From the NCBI GenBank assembly GCA_038380795.1, contig CM076270.1, positions 16,651,001 to 16,715,000 on the forward strand: 64,000 nt of DNA, in the 5' to 3' direction. Both the position numbers and the translations under genes were made by a program. Positions 26,494 through 39,290 of this stretch are shown here, in pieces; position 1 is the first letter of the stretch, and every line of letters begins with the position of its first letter. The stretch comes from Pyrocephalus nanus (lineage: Eukaryota > Chordata > Aves > Passeriformes > Tyrannidae). The notes below the pieces were generated by a model. It did no database searches. It was not told where the DNA came from and was given only the letters and a program-made list of their open reading frames with translations.

Positions 26494-28439
26494 AGCCACA
26501 GGCCCTGTCAAATTACTGGAGTGTTGGAGTCTAAGGGAGATAACTATCTGTCACTAGTTGTTGTATTATATACGAGGACGGCCATAATAATAAAACTGGG
26601 CACTAGATGATGATGGCCTAAATTCAGTTTTTATTCTTCATCCAGAATATTACATCATCTTCACACAGCAGCACTCACACACTGTCTCTCTAGAATCTTA
26701 CATACTAACACTATTCTTAGCTCTATTATCTATATTTACCATTAGCCTTCACATATGATTGGATGTTCACCTCTTATTTACATTCTTTTCCATGCTGCAG
26801 GCTGCACGGCCTTGCTGCATCCTCTGACAACTAGTAGGTCTGTGTTAGTGTGTAGAACTCTTCAGACTGATATAAGGACTGGAAAGAAAAGAAAGAAAAG
26901 CTATAGGAACATTCAGTTCTGAATTGCAGGGGAGTTGGGAATGGTAGGGATGGCTGCTTGCCTTTGCCTCTGGATCTCTCCTCAAAGCAGATTCAGTAAG
27001 AGCAGGCTGCTCAGACCTTGTCCAGCCAGGTTTTGGAGATCACACAGACTCCCTGGGCCCTTGTTTCAATCTATCACCATCTTAGTAGTGACTTCTTTAC
27101 TAGGAACAGACTTAATGTAGAACTAAGATAATGCCAGAAAAATTCATCACGTTAATACTATTTTTGTTTTACCTAAATCCATATATTGTGCATTTCTTGC
27201 TTGAATGCAAATAATTGTGCAGAGCCTTGATTTTTGGCCATAGCTCAGCCTAAAGCAAAGTATTCTGTACTTGTCAGACTACATGAATTGTTCATAAAGG
27301 ATTTATATATGGAGATAATTGATATTTTTTGTGGATGGATCCTTGATTTTGTCTGGAAGCATTATCCTGTGTGGGTTATTTGACCTTAACTCAGTACTGG
27401 AACAGGTCATAGTTGCTTTTCAGATGGAAATCAGATGTCTGACAGTCTCAGTTGTATCCTCCAGTAACACTGGTCCAAGTAATATGAGAATGAATTGTTT
27501 GTGCCTGGAGATACAGCTACCTCATTTACTACCAATTTATTTAGCCAGAGGTATTTACAAGGCTCAAGAATTCTTTCTTTAAATTCCTTAATATTAATCT
27601 AGGACTGATTCATAGGAGGTATTTTGGACTCATTCTTTAAGGTATGCATCTGGATAGTTTTGACATTGAAAATATGTTTTATTCCCAGTGTTTGGTGTTC
27701 TATTAAATATCCTCCAATGAGGGAATGGAACAGTAGAGGTGATTTAGGTGACCACTTTGACACTGAGGTAAAACAGCGATTTCTTAAGTGTTTATGAGGG
27801 GCTCAGAGTTTTTGAATACCTTTTTCTCGTAATTCAGGTGGCTTCTACAACCACTCCACCATTTACTGGTGCCACTGCCAATGAGCAGAAAAGCATTTCC
27901 TCTTAGATTAAAGAAAGAATTTTTCTGTGAGTCTAAGAAGGCACAGGTTCCAGCAAAACAGGCTGAGAAATTAGCCTGAGGGCTTGTGTAATGTATAAAA
28001 ATACTGTGCTCTGCAGCAGAACCAACCTGCAAATTTAGCTCTAAATATCAAAGAAGTGGTGGAAGAAGCCACGTGTGGGGAGGGGTGACGTGATGCCTTG
28101 CTGGGAGGACAGCATTTCTGTTGGTGCCTGTTTTTAAAGTGACTAATTCTGGGGCATGGGAAGCGAGGCTGCTTGAGGAGTGGGCTGCGTGGCCAGGGAA
28201 TGTGGATGTGCCAGATGCAGAACACTGGTACTGTTGCAGGTGATTGTCTGGCCATGCTCTGATAAGGGCACGAGTCGGATTCATGTCTTTCTCTCTCAAG
28301 ATGAATTGCTGGCTTCTGCCCTGGGAATTAGGACTGATGAAGTGTTTTAAACTGTCATATCCATACTTTCTTACCCTTTAAAATGCTTCTTTAAAGGACT
28401 AAAACATTAAACATGTTTACCATAATGAAGCATCAGTTG
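26494..28439. other. Non-coding stretch
   Basis: The longest frame is 94 codons on the minus strand (27971-28255), without recognisable content. A GAAA-type simple repeat lies at 26881-26899. Confidence 0.6.
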
Positions 28440-28480
28440 CTAGAATAACAGAGCTGGAAGGGTTCGTGGTCTGGTAGTTA
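28440..28480 (-). mobile_element. Possible old CR1/L2-type 3' end
   Basis: The + strand reads ctagaataacagagctggaa, which resembles the reverse complement of the conserved 3' terminus shared by CR1- and L2-type LINEs (agaatcatagagctggaaggg). Only about 40 bases are convincing and no octamer repeats remain, so chance is a real alternative. Confidence 0.25.
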
Positions 28481-30985
28481 TGAACTTTCTGCTTCTGAGA
28501 AGATAAGGTGCTTCCCTGCAAGGTAGACTTGCTGAATGTTAATGTTTGTGAGCTTGATAGTGGTGGGTCACTGACCAGTGGCTGCTGCCTCCTGGAATGA
28601 TCATTGAAAGTCAGTGTCACAAAAAGCATAATAAAAATCACATGAAAATGGTTGGAATATAAAACTTGCTTTGCCTTCCCCCATCTGATTATTCTCTAAT
28701 GTTTTGCTTAAGAATCAAAGTGTGTTTCCCTGTTAAAACCAGCAGCCTAATGGCACTGAGCTGAGAACAGAAGCAATCTCCCTGTTCTTAAGTTTGCTTC
28801 AGCTGGGTTTTATGCAGCCCATCATGCTGTTTTGAGCCTTAACCTGGTCTCCTGCCTTATATTCCACCTCAGTTCTAGATACCTGCTCTCAGCCCCACTC
28901 AGCTGTTTCTCTGGCTTTTCTACACCTTTTCAGCTTGTTTTAGAAAGTCAGTTTGCTTTCTTAATTCACCTTGTCTATCTTGCCATGTTCTCCTCTCAGA
29001 GCCACTCTTGCAGTTGATTTCAGGCCTTTCCTGTTTGGTGCACACCCCTAAATTCTGGTTCCTTCAGTTTTTGTTCTTCCCTTTGATTTCCATTTTCCTG
29101 GGTGAGCACTCTGTCTCCCTGTCTGGAGATTGCTGTTACACAGGGACTCACTGCAATGCAAGTTCGGGCTCTCCACGGGGAGGGCTGCCCCACTGCCCAA
29201 GACTTTATCACTTCCCCATTGCTAGCTTGTGTGTGTTGCTATAATTTAAATCTTTTTGTGCTTATCTATCATAAACTTCTTCAAACTCTTCCATGGTTTC
29301 TGTCCAGTTAATGACAAAAATGGCATTGCTGTAATTTGCATTTGCATGGTGGTAACTGTGTGTGCTGTGTCTTGGATCAGCACGAGCCATGGGGCAGTGC
29401 TATGTCCAGTCATGGAAAACATAGAAAATGAGTTTTAAAAATTATCCTCTGTCTGGGTGGTGGCTCCACACGTATTGAAGTGCAGACAAGCTGGGACATT
29501 GTGAAAGGGATGACAAAGATGGCAGGAATCCTGGGAGCTGTTCCAGTGACATTTAAAGCACAATGCAATTTCTACTTGAATGCTAAAAGTTTGTAATGGT
29601 AAAACTCTGTTAGTATAAGTAATTCCTGGGTTTTTGTTTCTGTAGTGAATGTCAGGGTGTCCTCATATAGGCCCCAGAAGTGGCAAGTTGTTGACCACAG
29701 CAAGAATAGTTTCTGTTCCCACCCCACTGAGACACTTGACCCAGTGTCTCTGCCAAACACTGGCTGTAATAATATCCTGGTACTGTCCTGAATTTCCCAA
29801 CATGAAGAAATGATTTCTAACTGTATCAAAGTTGTCCACAAGCCCTCTACTTGTGCAGTTAGTACCTGGCTGATATAAAAAAGCTGCCATATATTTCCAG
29901 CTGTGTCACTGCATAAGAACTGTTTGGGTAGATGTCAAGCTGTTTCTTTTCAACTTGTCTGGTCACTTTGGTATTTAAAATTTGAGAAGTAGCAATGGGA
30001 AAACCATCATAATTCTAATTAGGCAATATTTCTGCATAGCCTCTGGTTTACTCCTTTGCCTTAGGAATGGATAAATGAGATTGAATCTGCCCACTAGCCA
30101 TGAATCCCACTTCCTGCTGTTTGGTTTGACATCCTTTTGAGATCAAAACACAGCAACACCTCATGTATTAAACACAATTTTTCCACTTTAACAATGTGAA
30201 GCCTGAGAGGCCTTTGGGATCTTTCTAGTTTGCTTGCCTGACTGCCTTTTTAGTGTTTATCCTGTGCTGAAGTTTTCAGGGGATTAAAATGAATTGATTG
30301 TGCTGAGATTCACTCATACTCTGATCAGCTTCTTTCATTGTAGAATGTTGTCCAGTGGAAAATCGAAGAATACCCCATTTGCTTCAATTTGTTTTCAGGA
30401 AAAAGGTCAGTCTGTAACCACTAACCAGCCCCTGCTTTTGTAAAACAACACAAGGAACAGCACAAGCCAAAATATTATCTGAAATTTAAATGCATTGATT
30501 TTAAGGGAAATGCCTGGGTTCAGTGGACAGCGACTGGAGCTTCTGGAAACATGCCTCTTTGAAAGGAAGTCTCATTTCCATATAAATATGATGGTTGGAT
30601 CACACTGCATATTGCTTGCAGTAGTAATGGAGTTTACTCAATGAAGCTATTGTTTTCCAATACATTTATATCTCAGGGAGAGTGAAATGTTTGGAGAAAT
30701 AGAATAGGCATGATAGCAGTGCTGTCCTTCCACTGCTAACCAGAGGACATTAAAATTAATGCTGTAAACTCACTGGGAGCAATTCTTTGTAAAAGCAGTG
30801 TTGGAAAACAGTTGCTGAAGTGGCACCTTCACACTTGTGAGCTCTCTGAGGGACAGGCCAGTAATGCAGTGGTGTCCCTGCGTGGGGCTGGAGCTCATAA
30901 CGCAATCTGAGATTCTGAGAGAGTAGGGACAACAAACATCCCATCTCTGTTGTGTGCTGGGGGAGGGGTGGTGTCTGTGTGTGGA
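28481..30985. other. Non-coding stretch
   Basis: Overlapping frames of up to 89 codons occur on both strands near 29.0-29.9 kb without motifs. I see no repeat family and no RNA gene. Confidence 0.6.
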
Positions 30986-31013
30986 TTTTTTTTTTTAATT
31001 TTTTTTTTTTTTT
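30986..31013. repeat. T-rich tract (T11-AA-T15)
   Basis: Two long T runs separated by AA, followed by further T-rich sequence to about 31027. A minus frame at 30756-31064 reads through it as a lysine run and is an artefact. Confidence 0.95.
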
Positions 31014-31722
31014 ATTGTTTTTATCTTTTCTGGAGTGATTTTCAGTAGCTGCAAATAAATTCATAGTGTAGAGCTTTCCAGGAAAGCACGTTGATGCTTC
31101 TGTATCTCAAATGAAGTTTAAGCTTGCTGCCTCTAAATTGAATGGCTGCAACTTTGTGATGCTTTAGAGTGAGAACTGCTCTGAGGCTAAGTTATTTGCA
31201 TGACTTCCACGTCTCTCAGGGTTTTCAGCAACAGCATGTGCAAAAAAATGCATTGGGCAAGGAAAAAATTGGTTTAAATTTCATTTTGTGCTGGGAGGCT
31301 TTTATTTAGAGATCAGAAAGGTGCTTTGTTTAGCAGATAACTTGAAAGTCTGAGGTCCGTGTGACTGAGTGGGATGCATTTTTTGCCTTTTGTTAAGAAG
31401 TTGTCACTGAATCACAGCCACTATTAGGTGTGGCTTCCGAATTTCCCACTGAAGACACGAAGTATCAGCCTGGAAGACACTGTGCTTTGTGCATCTGCAG
31501 GCCACTTCTGCAGCTCCTACTCAGCTGGAATATAACATTACTGAGTGCAGCATTGGCAAGTAGTTATGGAAATCTGAGTGGTTTGTGTTGTGTATTTAGA
31601 TATTGAAGTTAAACCACTGTAGCAAATTTAAAATTATAATTTCTTTTTTCCGTTGCTGTTAAATTATGTAATCTGGTAAATCTGAGTTGAAAACTCACAC
31701 GTGCAATGATTTTCTTTTGCAG

Positions 31723-31773
31723 TAAAATTACCAGCCTTTAATATTTGGAGCAAATAAGGAGGCAATTAAGAAG
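31723..31773 (+). other. Splice-bounded 51-base segment closed in all frames
   Basis: An excellent acceptor (gattttcttttgcag) and an excellent donor (AAG then gtatgt) flank 51 bases that contain a stop in each + frame. It cannot be an ordinary internal coding exon. It could be a poison exon, a non-coding RNA exon or a decoy. Confidence 0.2.
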
Positions 31774-32170
31774 GTATGTCGAAGGTACAAGAATGTGCAA
31801 GACAGACACCCCTGTACCTTCTCTTTTGAGCTGCCCACATAGAGTTCCATTAACCTTCACACTGAAATAGATTAACAGCTGTCCTGAAGTGGCTTTTTCT
31901 GTGCTTTCCATCCTGGGAAAACAAGGTTTCTTCTGTCCAAGTGGCTCATTAACAGTTTTGGATCCAATAGGTTGGGCCAGGGAGAAAAACTCTTAAACCT
32001 GCATTTAGGATGATATATTTAACCTCATGAAAAGTCTGCTCTGCTGGGATCTGAAGGAAGTGGGACTTTGATGGGGTTTGATTTTCATTTAAGTAGTGCA
32101 GTTCTGTATTGACCTGCCACTATCTGTGTTCTGCTGAGCCCCCACTACCATCAGTGGGGTGATTTGCACA

Positions 32171-32183
32171 TTTTTTTTTTTTT
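32171..32183. repeat. T13 run
   Basis: Uninterrupted run of 13 T in otherwise ordinary non-coding sequence. Confidence 0.95.
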
Positions 32184-33849
32184 AAGTTTGGACTTGTTTA
32201 TCTACAAGTCAGAGCATATCAAACGAAACTCAATACTTTTCTGAAATCAATTACGTTGTAAGTGAAGCAAATTTAATTCTAACTGCTTTTCTTAAAGCCA
32301 AGAGATCTAATAAAATCAATGCGTGTAAAGATGCATGAAGTTTTGTAGGGAATTTTGTTTAGTTTACATACCCTTGCAGAAATAATATCCCTTCTAGTGT
32401 TATATTTTCCTAATGAAACATATAATTTCTAAAGAAGATATTTTGGAGTAGACTACTATAAAAAGGGGAAAGTATTTAATATTTTGTTATTACTTTAGTT
32501 TTGCTCTAACAGCTGGTGAGTGGTTATGTTTATCCATGCTATTGTAATTGAACTTCCATGGAAACGTGATAAACAACCCAGCCTTATACACCACACAGCA
32601 AGGGATTTGTCTGAAAGTCAGACAGTACTCCAAGAACTTTTTCTTTGGAAATGACAAGTGTAATGCAGATTTGCCTTAAGCCCATTAGGTTTTTATGCAA
32701 ATAGGATAACCAAACAAGTCCTAACATAATCCATTTATTTTACATCAATTTAAAATACAGTCATTGGTACAATATCTAAGGGACTCTGGCACCTTTTCTC
32801 CAGACAAGCTTGCAAAACTCTGTACTTGGAGAAAGGTTTGCCTGAAAAATAAAGTGGCAAAATATCTTTACAATTAAACATTAATTTCCTGTTCCATCTG
32901 CATCTGTTAGAATTCTATGTCTGTCTTTTAAGGTGCAGCTTTATGTAGCTCTTGCAATGTGTGGTCAGGAGAAACTCCAGATAGCTCAAAAAGCAAATTT
33001 GCCTCAGTTTTCTTAACAAAAAGAGGAAAACATTTCCAAGGGAATGAAAGTACCTTATACATAGCACTTCTTTGTGTCCTCGAGATGCAAACAATCCTTA
33101 GGTTGCCACCAGCATCAAGTCCCTTTAGCTCAGAATTTTGAGCTGCACTTCCCTTCCTTCTGGAGCATTTAAGCCTGCAGAGAGTTGTGAGAGCTGCTGT
33201 CACCAAGTGGGTGCCTGTACCCCCTGCGAAGCTGCTGCTGTGAGGATTGAACTCCTTGTGCTGGTTGATGACTGCAGAGGGTAAATGCCACATGACAGGG
33301 AGACACCCAGTCATTCAGAAGTGAAGTAAAAGCACTAAGAGGTCTAGAGATGAGCACAGACATTTTTCAGCTGTATTCTAAAGGCTTGTGTGAAGCACAA
33401 CACGCTAATAGCTAGAGCAAAGCTACCAGAACCCCTAAATGCTCAGTAGGTCACTCTGGACGCGTTTTTCCCATTATCAGTCAATGCTTGTTCCCTGTAG
33501 ATGGCTAAAGCACTGCAAATGCTGTTTCTTTGCCAAGTTCTGGGGCATGCTTGTGGTTTTGGAAGCAGCTGAGGTTGAGGAGTAAGGGATGTGTCTCTGT
33601 CATGTTTGCATTGGGTCTATTTTCAGGTTAGCTTGTTCGAGTATGTTAGACCTGCTTTTAATGTGGGAAAGGCCAGGCTCTGAAAGCAGGTTAATTAGAA
33701 GTAATATATGCTAGAAAATTTATGAAGTAGTCTGTTCTGGGGTAGCTGGGTTAAGTAGCTCTCCTGTATAGGATTTATTTAAGGAGAACTTAAAAATTAA
33801 TGGAAGGTGATCCCTAATGCTGGGAGAAAAGCACAAGGAAGACTCGCTC
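32184..33849. other. Non-coding stretch
   Basis: The longest frame is 128 codons on the minus strand (32928-33314), with no family resemblance. The stretch is AT-rich until about 32.9 kb and slightly richer in GC after that. Confidence 0.6.
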
Positions 33850-33945
33850 CAGAAAGCTGTAGGAGCTATCAGGGGTGGTTTTGAGGAAAGGTTAGACAAG
33901 TGTCCATCACAAATGTCCTCGTTCTAATGATTGCATGGTGGAACA
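33850..33945 (+). mobile_element. Old CR1/L3-like LINE fragment (end of ORF2 into 3' UTR)
   Basis: The stretch agaaagctgtaggagctatc followed by a ggttttgagg block and gaaaggttagacaagtgtcc lines up by eye with the end of ORF2 and start of the 3' UTR of CR1/L3-type LINEs, where a conserved GAGG-TTTT--AGGTTAGACAA-like string precedes a cacctgtcaggatg-like segment. The copy is short, has indels and lacks a 3' terminus. It is more diverged than the CR1 copy at 56.6 kb and so much older, if real. Confidence 0.35.
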
Positions 33946-36797
33946 AAAAGAACTGGCTGCCCTTGTTTTTGAGCACTTAATTCTGCTTGAGCTGTTTAGA
34001 AAAATGTCTCTAGTACTTGTGTGTGTTTGATTTCCCATTTCTGAGAACCTGTACTGCAAGATCTGTTTTTTGATGCCTGCTGTCAAAACCAGCCTTTTTA
34101 TGCAGCTGGGGGACTGGTACTGCTCTCTGAGCTCTGGATCCCAGAGTCTCTGGGCCTGATTGCACTCCTGCACGTGTGTGTAACAGGGAGTTGAGTCAAC
34201 TCATGCCAAGTGATCAAGCTCAAAGTTGGGCACTGCTTTAATTTGTGACATTCGGTTTTCCATCCTGTTTTCCTCTCTAGCTGCTGTACTATAGTGAGGC
34301 TTTGATGAGGTGTGTATTGTAACTGCATCTTTCAGTTCAGGGATGAGGGTTGAAGAGAATTCTCACTCCATACATCCCACAGCAAAAGCAGAGAACTGTC
34401 AATGTTCTGATAGTTGAGGGCCAACTACTCAAGAGCTGCATGTGTGTTTGTTAACTAAGCACTGTCAAGGTTAGCCCCAGCTCCTTAATCAGCTTTCATC
34501 CTTAACCAGTCTTACATAATTTTTAATTTGAAAATAAAACTCATATCAGTGTCTAGCAAAAGCCCTTTTTGCATTACTTTCCTTGGTTTAACAGGGCACT
34601 GTCAGGGCTGGTGGACTAAAATTAGACCTGTCAGCTGTATTTTGGTTTCTGGGCAAAGATGAGTTCATACATGTCCTGCTCTATTCTGCCAGTATGTTTT
34701 GTTCTCAGCAGCAGCAAAACTACTGAAATATAGGGGAGAAAGTATTTTCCAGTGTCAGAGAGATGGTTTCTTGTCACCCTGGCTGGAAGAATGCTGTTTC
34801 CATTCTTGGCACCCTTTGTATAGAAGGAGGGAACGGATGTCTCCAGAGGGAGACCTGATGTGCTGATGGCATGTGAGGAGTTGGTTCATTCAGGCAGCTT
34901 CACGTGTGATGGCCTCTGGACTGAGGGCTCTGTGCACTGGGGCAGTGCAAGCTGCAAGTATGGTTTGCATCTGAAGTGCTCTGGAATTAAAGTGTGCCCA
35001 AAGCATCCACGCTGAGAGATGCATGGAGTGTTTCCACCCAGCATGAGGCTTAGCATTCAGTAGTAGTTAAGAATCTGTCCTTATTTCATCACAAATAGTT
35101 TCTCCCTGGCAATGCAACATTAGGCAATGCTCTTTGAAGAGGGCTTTGTGTTCAGAGCAGCATCTTGTGCATTTCCATGAGTTATAAAGGGTTATGCTTT
35201 GGAAGAGCCAAACAGAGGTGAAAGCAGCACTAACCCAGCTGCTTGAAGGACATGCCCATATGCTTGGCTGTTGGGCATTAGAAACAAAAAGACACAATTA
35301 AGTTCAAGAAATAAAAGGTGTAATCATGAGCCACTGCAGCGGCTTGGTGATGAGAGCTATTGGATCAACTCCCTAAACAAGGATGGAGTGGGCCAAAAAT
35401 TTAAAATGAGTGGCACCTGTGCAATGCCACGTGGGAAGAACCCATGTTTTAGTTGTTTTTAAGAGTGGGTGGATGCTGAAAGGGTGTCTACTGCCTTGAT
35501 TTAAAATCTGTATTTCTGCTCGATGGGAATTCTGCGCTTTCAGTTGGATTCAAGGCTTGTCCTCACCCGGCAGAACCGGTGAAGGTGCAGTTTGACTCTG
35601 TAATGTCTCCAACAGCAAAGCCAGCATGAGAGGTTCCCTCCTTCCACACAGCCATTCCTGCCTCTGCTCTTCTGTTCCTCATCTGCACAGGTGGCCCCAC
35701 AGGCTGTTGTGGGGTTGTGCTGTACAGCTGAGAGGGAAATGCTGTGGCCCGAGACATCCCCAGGAACGGGAACAGCACTGCAGCTCGGGTCTGGCAGCCT
35801 GGAGCTGAGAGGATCTTTGCTTTGAGTACTTCAACTGTACCATTACTTGCAGCCTGTAGTAAAAACAACTCTGTGTAAAGCAGGAACTTCAGAATGTTAT
35901 TCTATCTGCTGCTCTTCAGCAGAAGGAACTTTTCCAGACAAAAAAATAATTCCTCTTTGTAGTCAAAGAATGCTGATAAGGTTTGTTACCAAGGGAACCA
36001 TTTAATGTCCATCCTTGAATTTGATGATGTACCTGTGCAAACAATTACCCAGAGTCAGTGTCCCTTGATTTCTCAGGGCAGAGGCCACCCAGGGACAGAA
36101 GTGGCTTTTAGAGGGAGAAGGCATCATGTCTTTCAGTACACGTGGTTGACTGATTAAATGAGGGCATCTCTTGCTACCTTCCCTTTTTCTGTATTGGAGA
36201 GCATAAATAATTACACTGCCCTGAACTGCATTTTGATGGAAATCCAGGAATGGAAACCAGAAGGGCATTTAATACAGGCTTGGGTGGAAGTAGAGTTTTA
36301 CCTGCTGACTCAATTAGCTGCTGTGAAGAGCTGCAAAGTAGAAATGAGCTTTCTGTTCTGTAAAGGAGGCTGGCAGGATGTCATGGGCTGCTTTTGGGGA
36401 TAGGTACATTGAAATGAGAGTAGGGGGCACTTGTGCCGTGAGTGTGAGGACTCACTCTTAAGAAAGGAATCTTATTGCACAGAGGAGAAGGCTGGAGTGA
36501 AAAAAACCCTTTCCTTTAGAGAAGGGCTTTGCTTCAGTCAACTGCTGCTCATTGAGTCAGGGATCTATTTAAAATCATTATCAAAATATTCAGTGTGTAG
36601 CTTGGGGACTTAATGCCTTTCAAGCTTGTTCTGAAAACAGGGTTTTCTCTTCTTTTTTTAAGAAGCACCTAGAAAAATAATATTTGATACCTTTTAAATA
36701 GTCTTGTTTCTCTGAGATTGTTTCCATTTGATACAAGAGGAAGGGAGCACAAATTGACATTTACTGGAATAAAAGCTGGCCTTGTTTGGTTTTGGTG
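33946..36797. other. Non-coding stretch; possible conserved block near 36.2 kb
   Basis: Frames reach 101 codons (35563-35868, minus) without recognisable content. The part at 36140-36300 has balanced composition with homeodomain-like AT cores (gattaaatga, ataaataattac) and looks like conserved non-coding DNA. This is an impression only. Confidence 0.45.
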
Positions 36798-36851
36798 TTT
36801 TTTTTTTGTTTGTTTGTTTGGGTTTTTTTTGTTGTTTTTTTTTTTTTTTTT
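36798..36851. repeat. T-rich tract with GTTT repeats
   Basis: T runs of 8 to 17 bases interrupted by G, including a (GTTT)n part. It keeps open a + frame of phenylalanine-rich sequence that is an artefact. Confidence 0.95.
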
Positions 36852-37521
36852 ACGGTACCAAAGGTTTAAAATGCAGCATTCCTTGATTTCAGGCTTTGAG
36901 TGCTTTTAGTTTTAAAAATTAAATATAAATTAAATCAGATATGAGCTTACCATCAAGTTGCAATTAGAAATTAAAACATTCTGTGTAGACTTAGATCTAT
37001 CAGCAAAAAATTTACTCCACTGTGTTACTAGCATAGACAGAATATTACGTTTTAGTGTTCAGCTCCTGTCAGTTGAACACCAAATTTCCTGCTGCTGACA
37101 TGACCAAGTCATAATTACCTTTCTTCACTGGCTGTATTATTACTAGCAGAAAAATCAGCATTTGCCACAAAGGTTTGGTTACCACCTGCAGTAAAACACG
37201 ATGCTCAGTGCAGGGTCTGTCTGTGGATTGTAAATCATCCTGTGCTTTTACCTTTAATGACTTGTGGGATATGGATGGGTACTTTGGCATAATTTTAATG
37301 TCTGATTACAGGTCAGTGTAAAGAAGTCGATCTAAATGAAGTGACTGTGCATTCAGGAACAGAGGGGTTTGCAGTGGGGAGCAGAGCTGTAAAACCCTCT
37401 TTAGCTCACGTGGAACTGGCCGTGGTTTGACTCAGCTCAGCCGGACAGGTCACCCCTGAGGGGAGTGGTGCTGGAACAGGGTGATGTGTTGAACATATGG
37501 AAACTGTTTCCAGGCGTTGGA
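36852..37521. other. Non-coding stretch
   Basis: AT-rich up to 37.05 kb, then mixed. Frames of at most 73 codons; nothing recognised. Confidence 0.6.
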
Positions 37522-37803
37522 TCAGGTGTGGGAGGTCTGCAGAGCTGGGTAAGGTGTTAGGAGATGGAAGGAACTCCACTGCTCTATCTCCCACGCTGGC
37601 TGCTGGTTCTTGGTCTGTGCAGAGCCAAATTCAGGCCTTGGCAAAAAACACAGGACAGCTGTGCACATGAGCAGAACCAGAGTGCTGCTTCCAATGGCAG
37701 AAATCATGGACTGCCAGGCGTGTTCTGCAGCATCTGTGTAGGATGAAATGACCTTGACTCTTTGGTCGGGAAGACCCGACAAAATTAGCTCACCCTCATC
37801 CAT
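37522..37803 (-). CDS. Candidate small membrane-protein frame, unknown gene
   Basis: A 93-codon minus frame begins MDEGELILSGLPDQRVKVIS. It has an acidic-to-mixed N-terminal part of about 33 residues, then one strongly hydrophobic segment (about residues 34-55, including AIGSSTLVLLMCTAVLCFL), then a polar tail. On the minus strand an acceptor (aatttttctcccag) lies 12 bases upstream of the ATG, with the frame open between them. A donor-like gtgagc occurs just after ATGGATGAGG, so the alternative is a 22-base exon at 37794-37815. I do not recognise the family. Against it: no partner exon, and a strand opposite to the inferred sense strand. Confidence 0.2.
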   Translation of the reverse strand: MDEGELILSGLPDQRVKVISSYTDAAEHAWQSMISAIGSSTLVLLMCTAVLCFLPRPEFGSAQTKNQQPAWEIEQWSSFHLLTPYPALQTSHT

Positions 37804-37815
37804 GGCCTGTGTCCT

Positions 37816-38856
37816 CTGGGAGAAAAATTTGTGTTCTTCAGTAAGAATGGGGCTTTTTGTGCTTACTGAAGCAAGAAGGCCGGGTTAGGTCACAGCTCTG
37901 GTTTGTGTTCATGTCAAAGAGAGGGAGAAAATCTTAGTATTTCTAATATTCCTGTGGGAATTGCTCAAATGATTCATTTTTGAATGACTCCAGTTCTGCA
38001 GTGGGAGATGAAGGACTGAGGCAGAAACTGAGTTTTAAAAATAAACTGTGCAGGAGTCCAGCCTTTGGGTCTTTAGTTTTTTTTAGACTGTAGCACTTTA
38101 GGCAGTTCTTCTCAGTGAGGAAATGTTACACACTCAGGCATTCCTTTTGCTGTCACTCCCCTTTTCTTCTCAGATTTTGACAATATTTTTAAGAATAAGC
38201 TCAGTAAATACTGGTAATTAGCAATTTTGTAGCTGTTGAAGATGTATAACGATAGGGCAATAGCAAGGATTCTAATAAAGCCAGTTTCTTTTGCTTTCTT
38301 GAGGTATCCATGGGGCCTCACCTTGCTGATGGTCTCCATGGTACCCTTGCCAAATAATTTCACACTCCCATTCTTAGTATGCCTGCGGTGATAGGGACAA
38401 ACTAGTGATGAAATGGAAGTTGATGCTTTGCTTATCTGATGTTTTCCTTCTCATGGACTCACTTTGAGAGCTACACTAGATCGAGGTAACTGGAGTGAGC
38501 TGTTCATGATCACTGGCTGCTAGAGGTTTAGTGAAGACCAAGTACTTGGAAAGCCAGAGGAGAGGTATCGATTTCTTACTGATATTAGATTGGACAGTGG
38601 AATGTTGTTGTAGATCAACCTCCTTGAAAGGAATGTCGAGTGGAGCTCTTGGAGCTGGAAAAGCATGTGGCAGGATGTTTTATTACAGTTTGAGGGACGC
38701 AGAAATTGGGTGAAGTTTAGGTAGATCAAGGGTTTAGTTCTGGTGCATACCCGTGGCACTGTGCCTGTCCTTGGGAAAGGGCAAGGAATGAGCTGTTTCT
38801 GTTCAGCCTTACCTAAAAGTTGACTCTACACTTGTGTGTGCTGAACGCAGGGACAG
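37816..38856. other. Non-coding stretch
   Basis: Frames of at most 83 codons on either strand, no motif. A short T run lies near 38080. Confidence 0.6.
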
Positions 38857-39290
38857 ATGAGAAAGCCCCTGCTGCTGGTAGGCTCAATATTGAAAGAGCT
38901 CTTAATAAAAATGAATGAACGATTAATGAAGATTAGGGTCATTTTCCCGAGAAACCTTTCACCTTGTACTTTCCTGAGGTTTAATGTGGCAGGGAATCAG
39001 TCACCCATTTGCACTTCAAAAAATGGCTCTGGCAAAACATTCCTGATGCAGATAAAAATAATGGCTTTTACAGCTGAAGCTGTAGGACTGTGCTCACAGG
39101 AGAGGTACAGCAATGCAAAAAATAAACTCAAAGACAGCATCTTCCCGACTTCTGATTTTAATAATTCCAATTCTTCTGTTACTCAGTGGTAATTGAAGCT
39201 GGAAATGGATATGGTAGCTGCAGACAATGCCATTCAAAGTAAAAATGGGGCAAGTGAGTATCACTGGGAACATAAAAAATGTTGGCAATG
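38857..39290. other. Possible conserved non-coding element
   Basis: This part has several AT-core motifs of homeodomain type (aatgaatgaacgattaatga at 38910-38929; ttttaataattcc near 39157) in otherwise non-repetitive, balanced sequence. A + frame of 111 codons (38857-39192) spans it but shows no domain. The combination is typical of vertebrate enhancers. No conservation data were available to me, so this is a guess from appearance. Confidence 0.25.
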
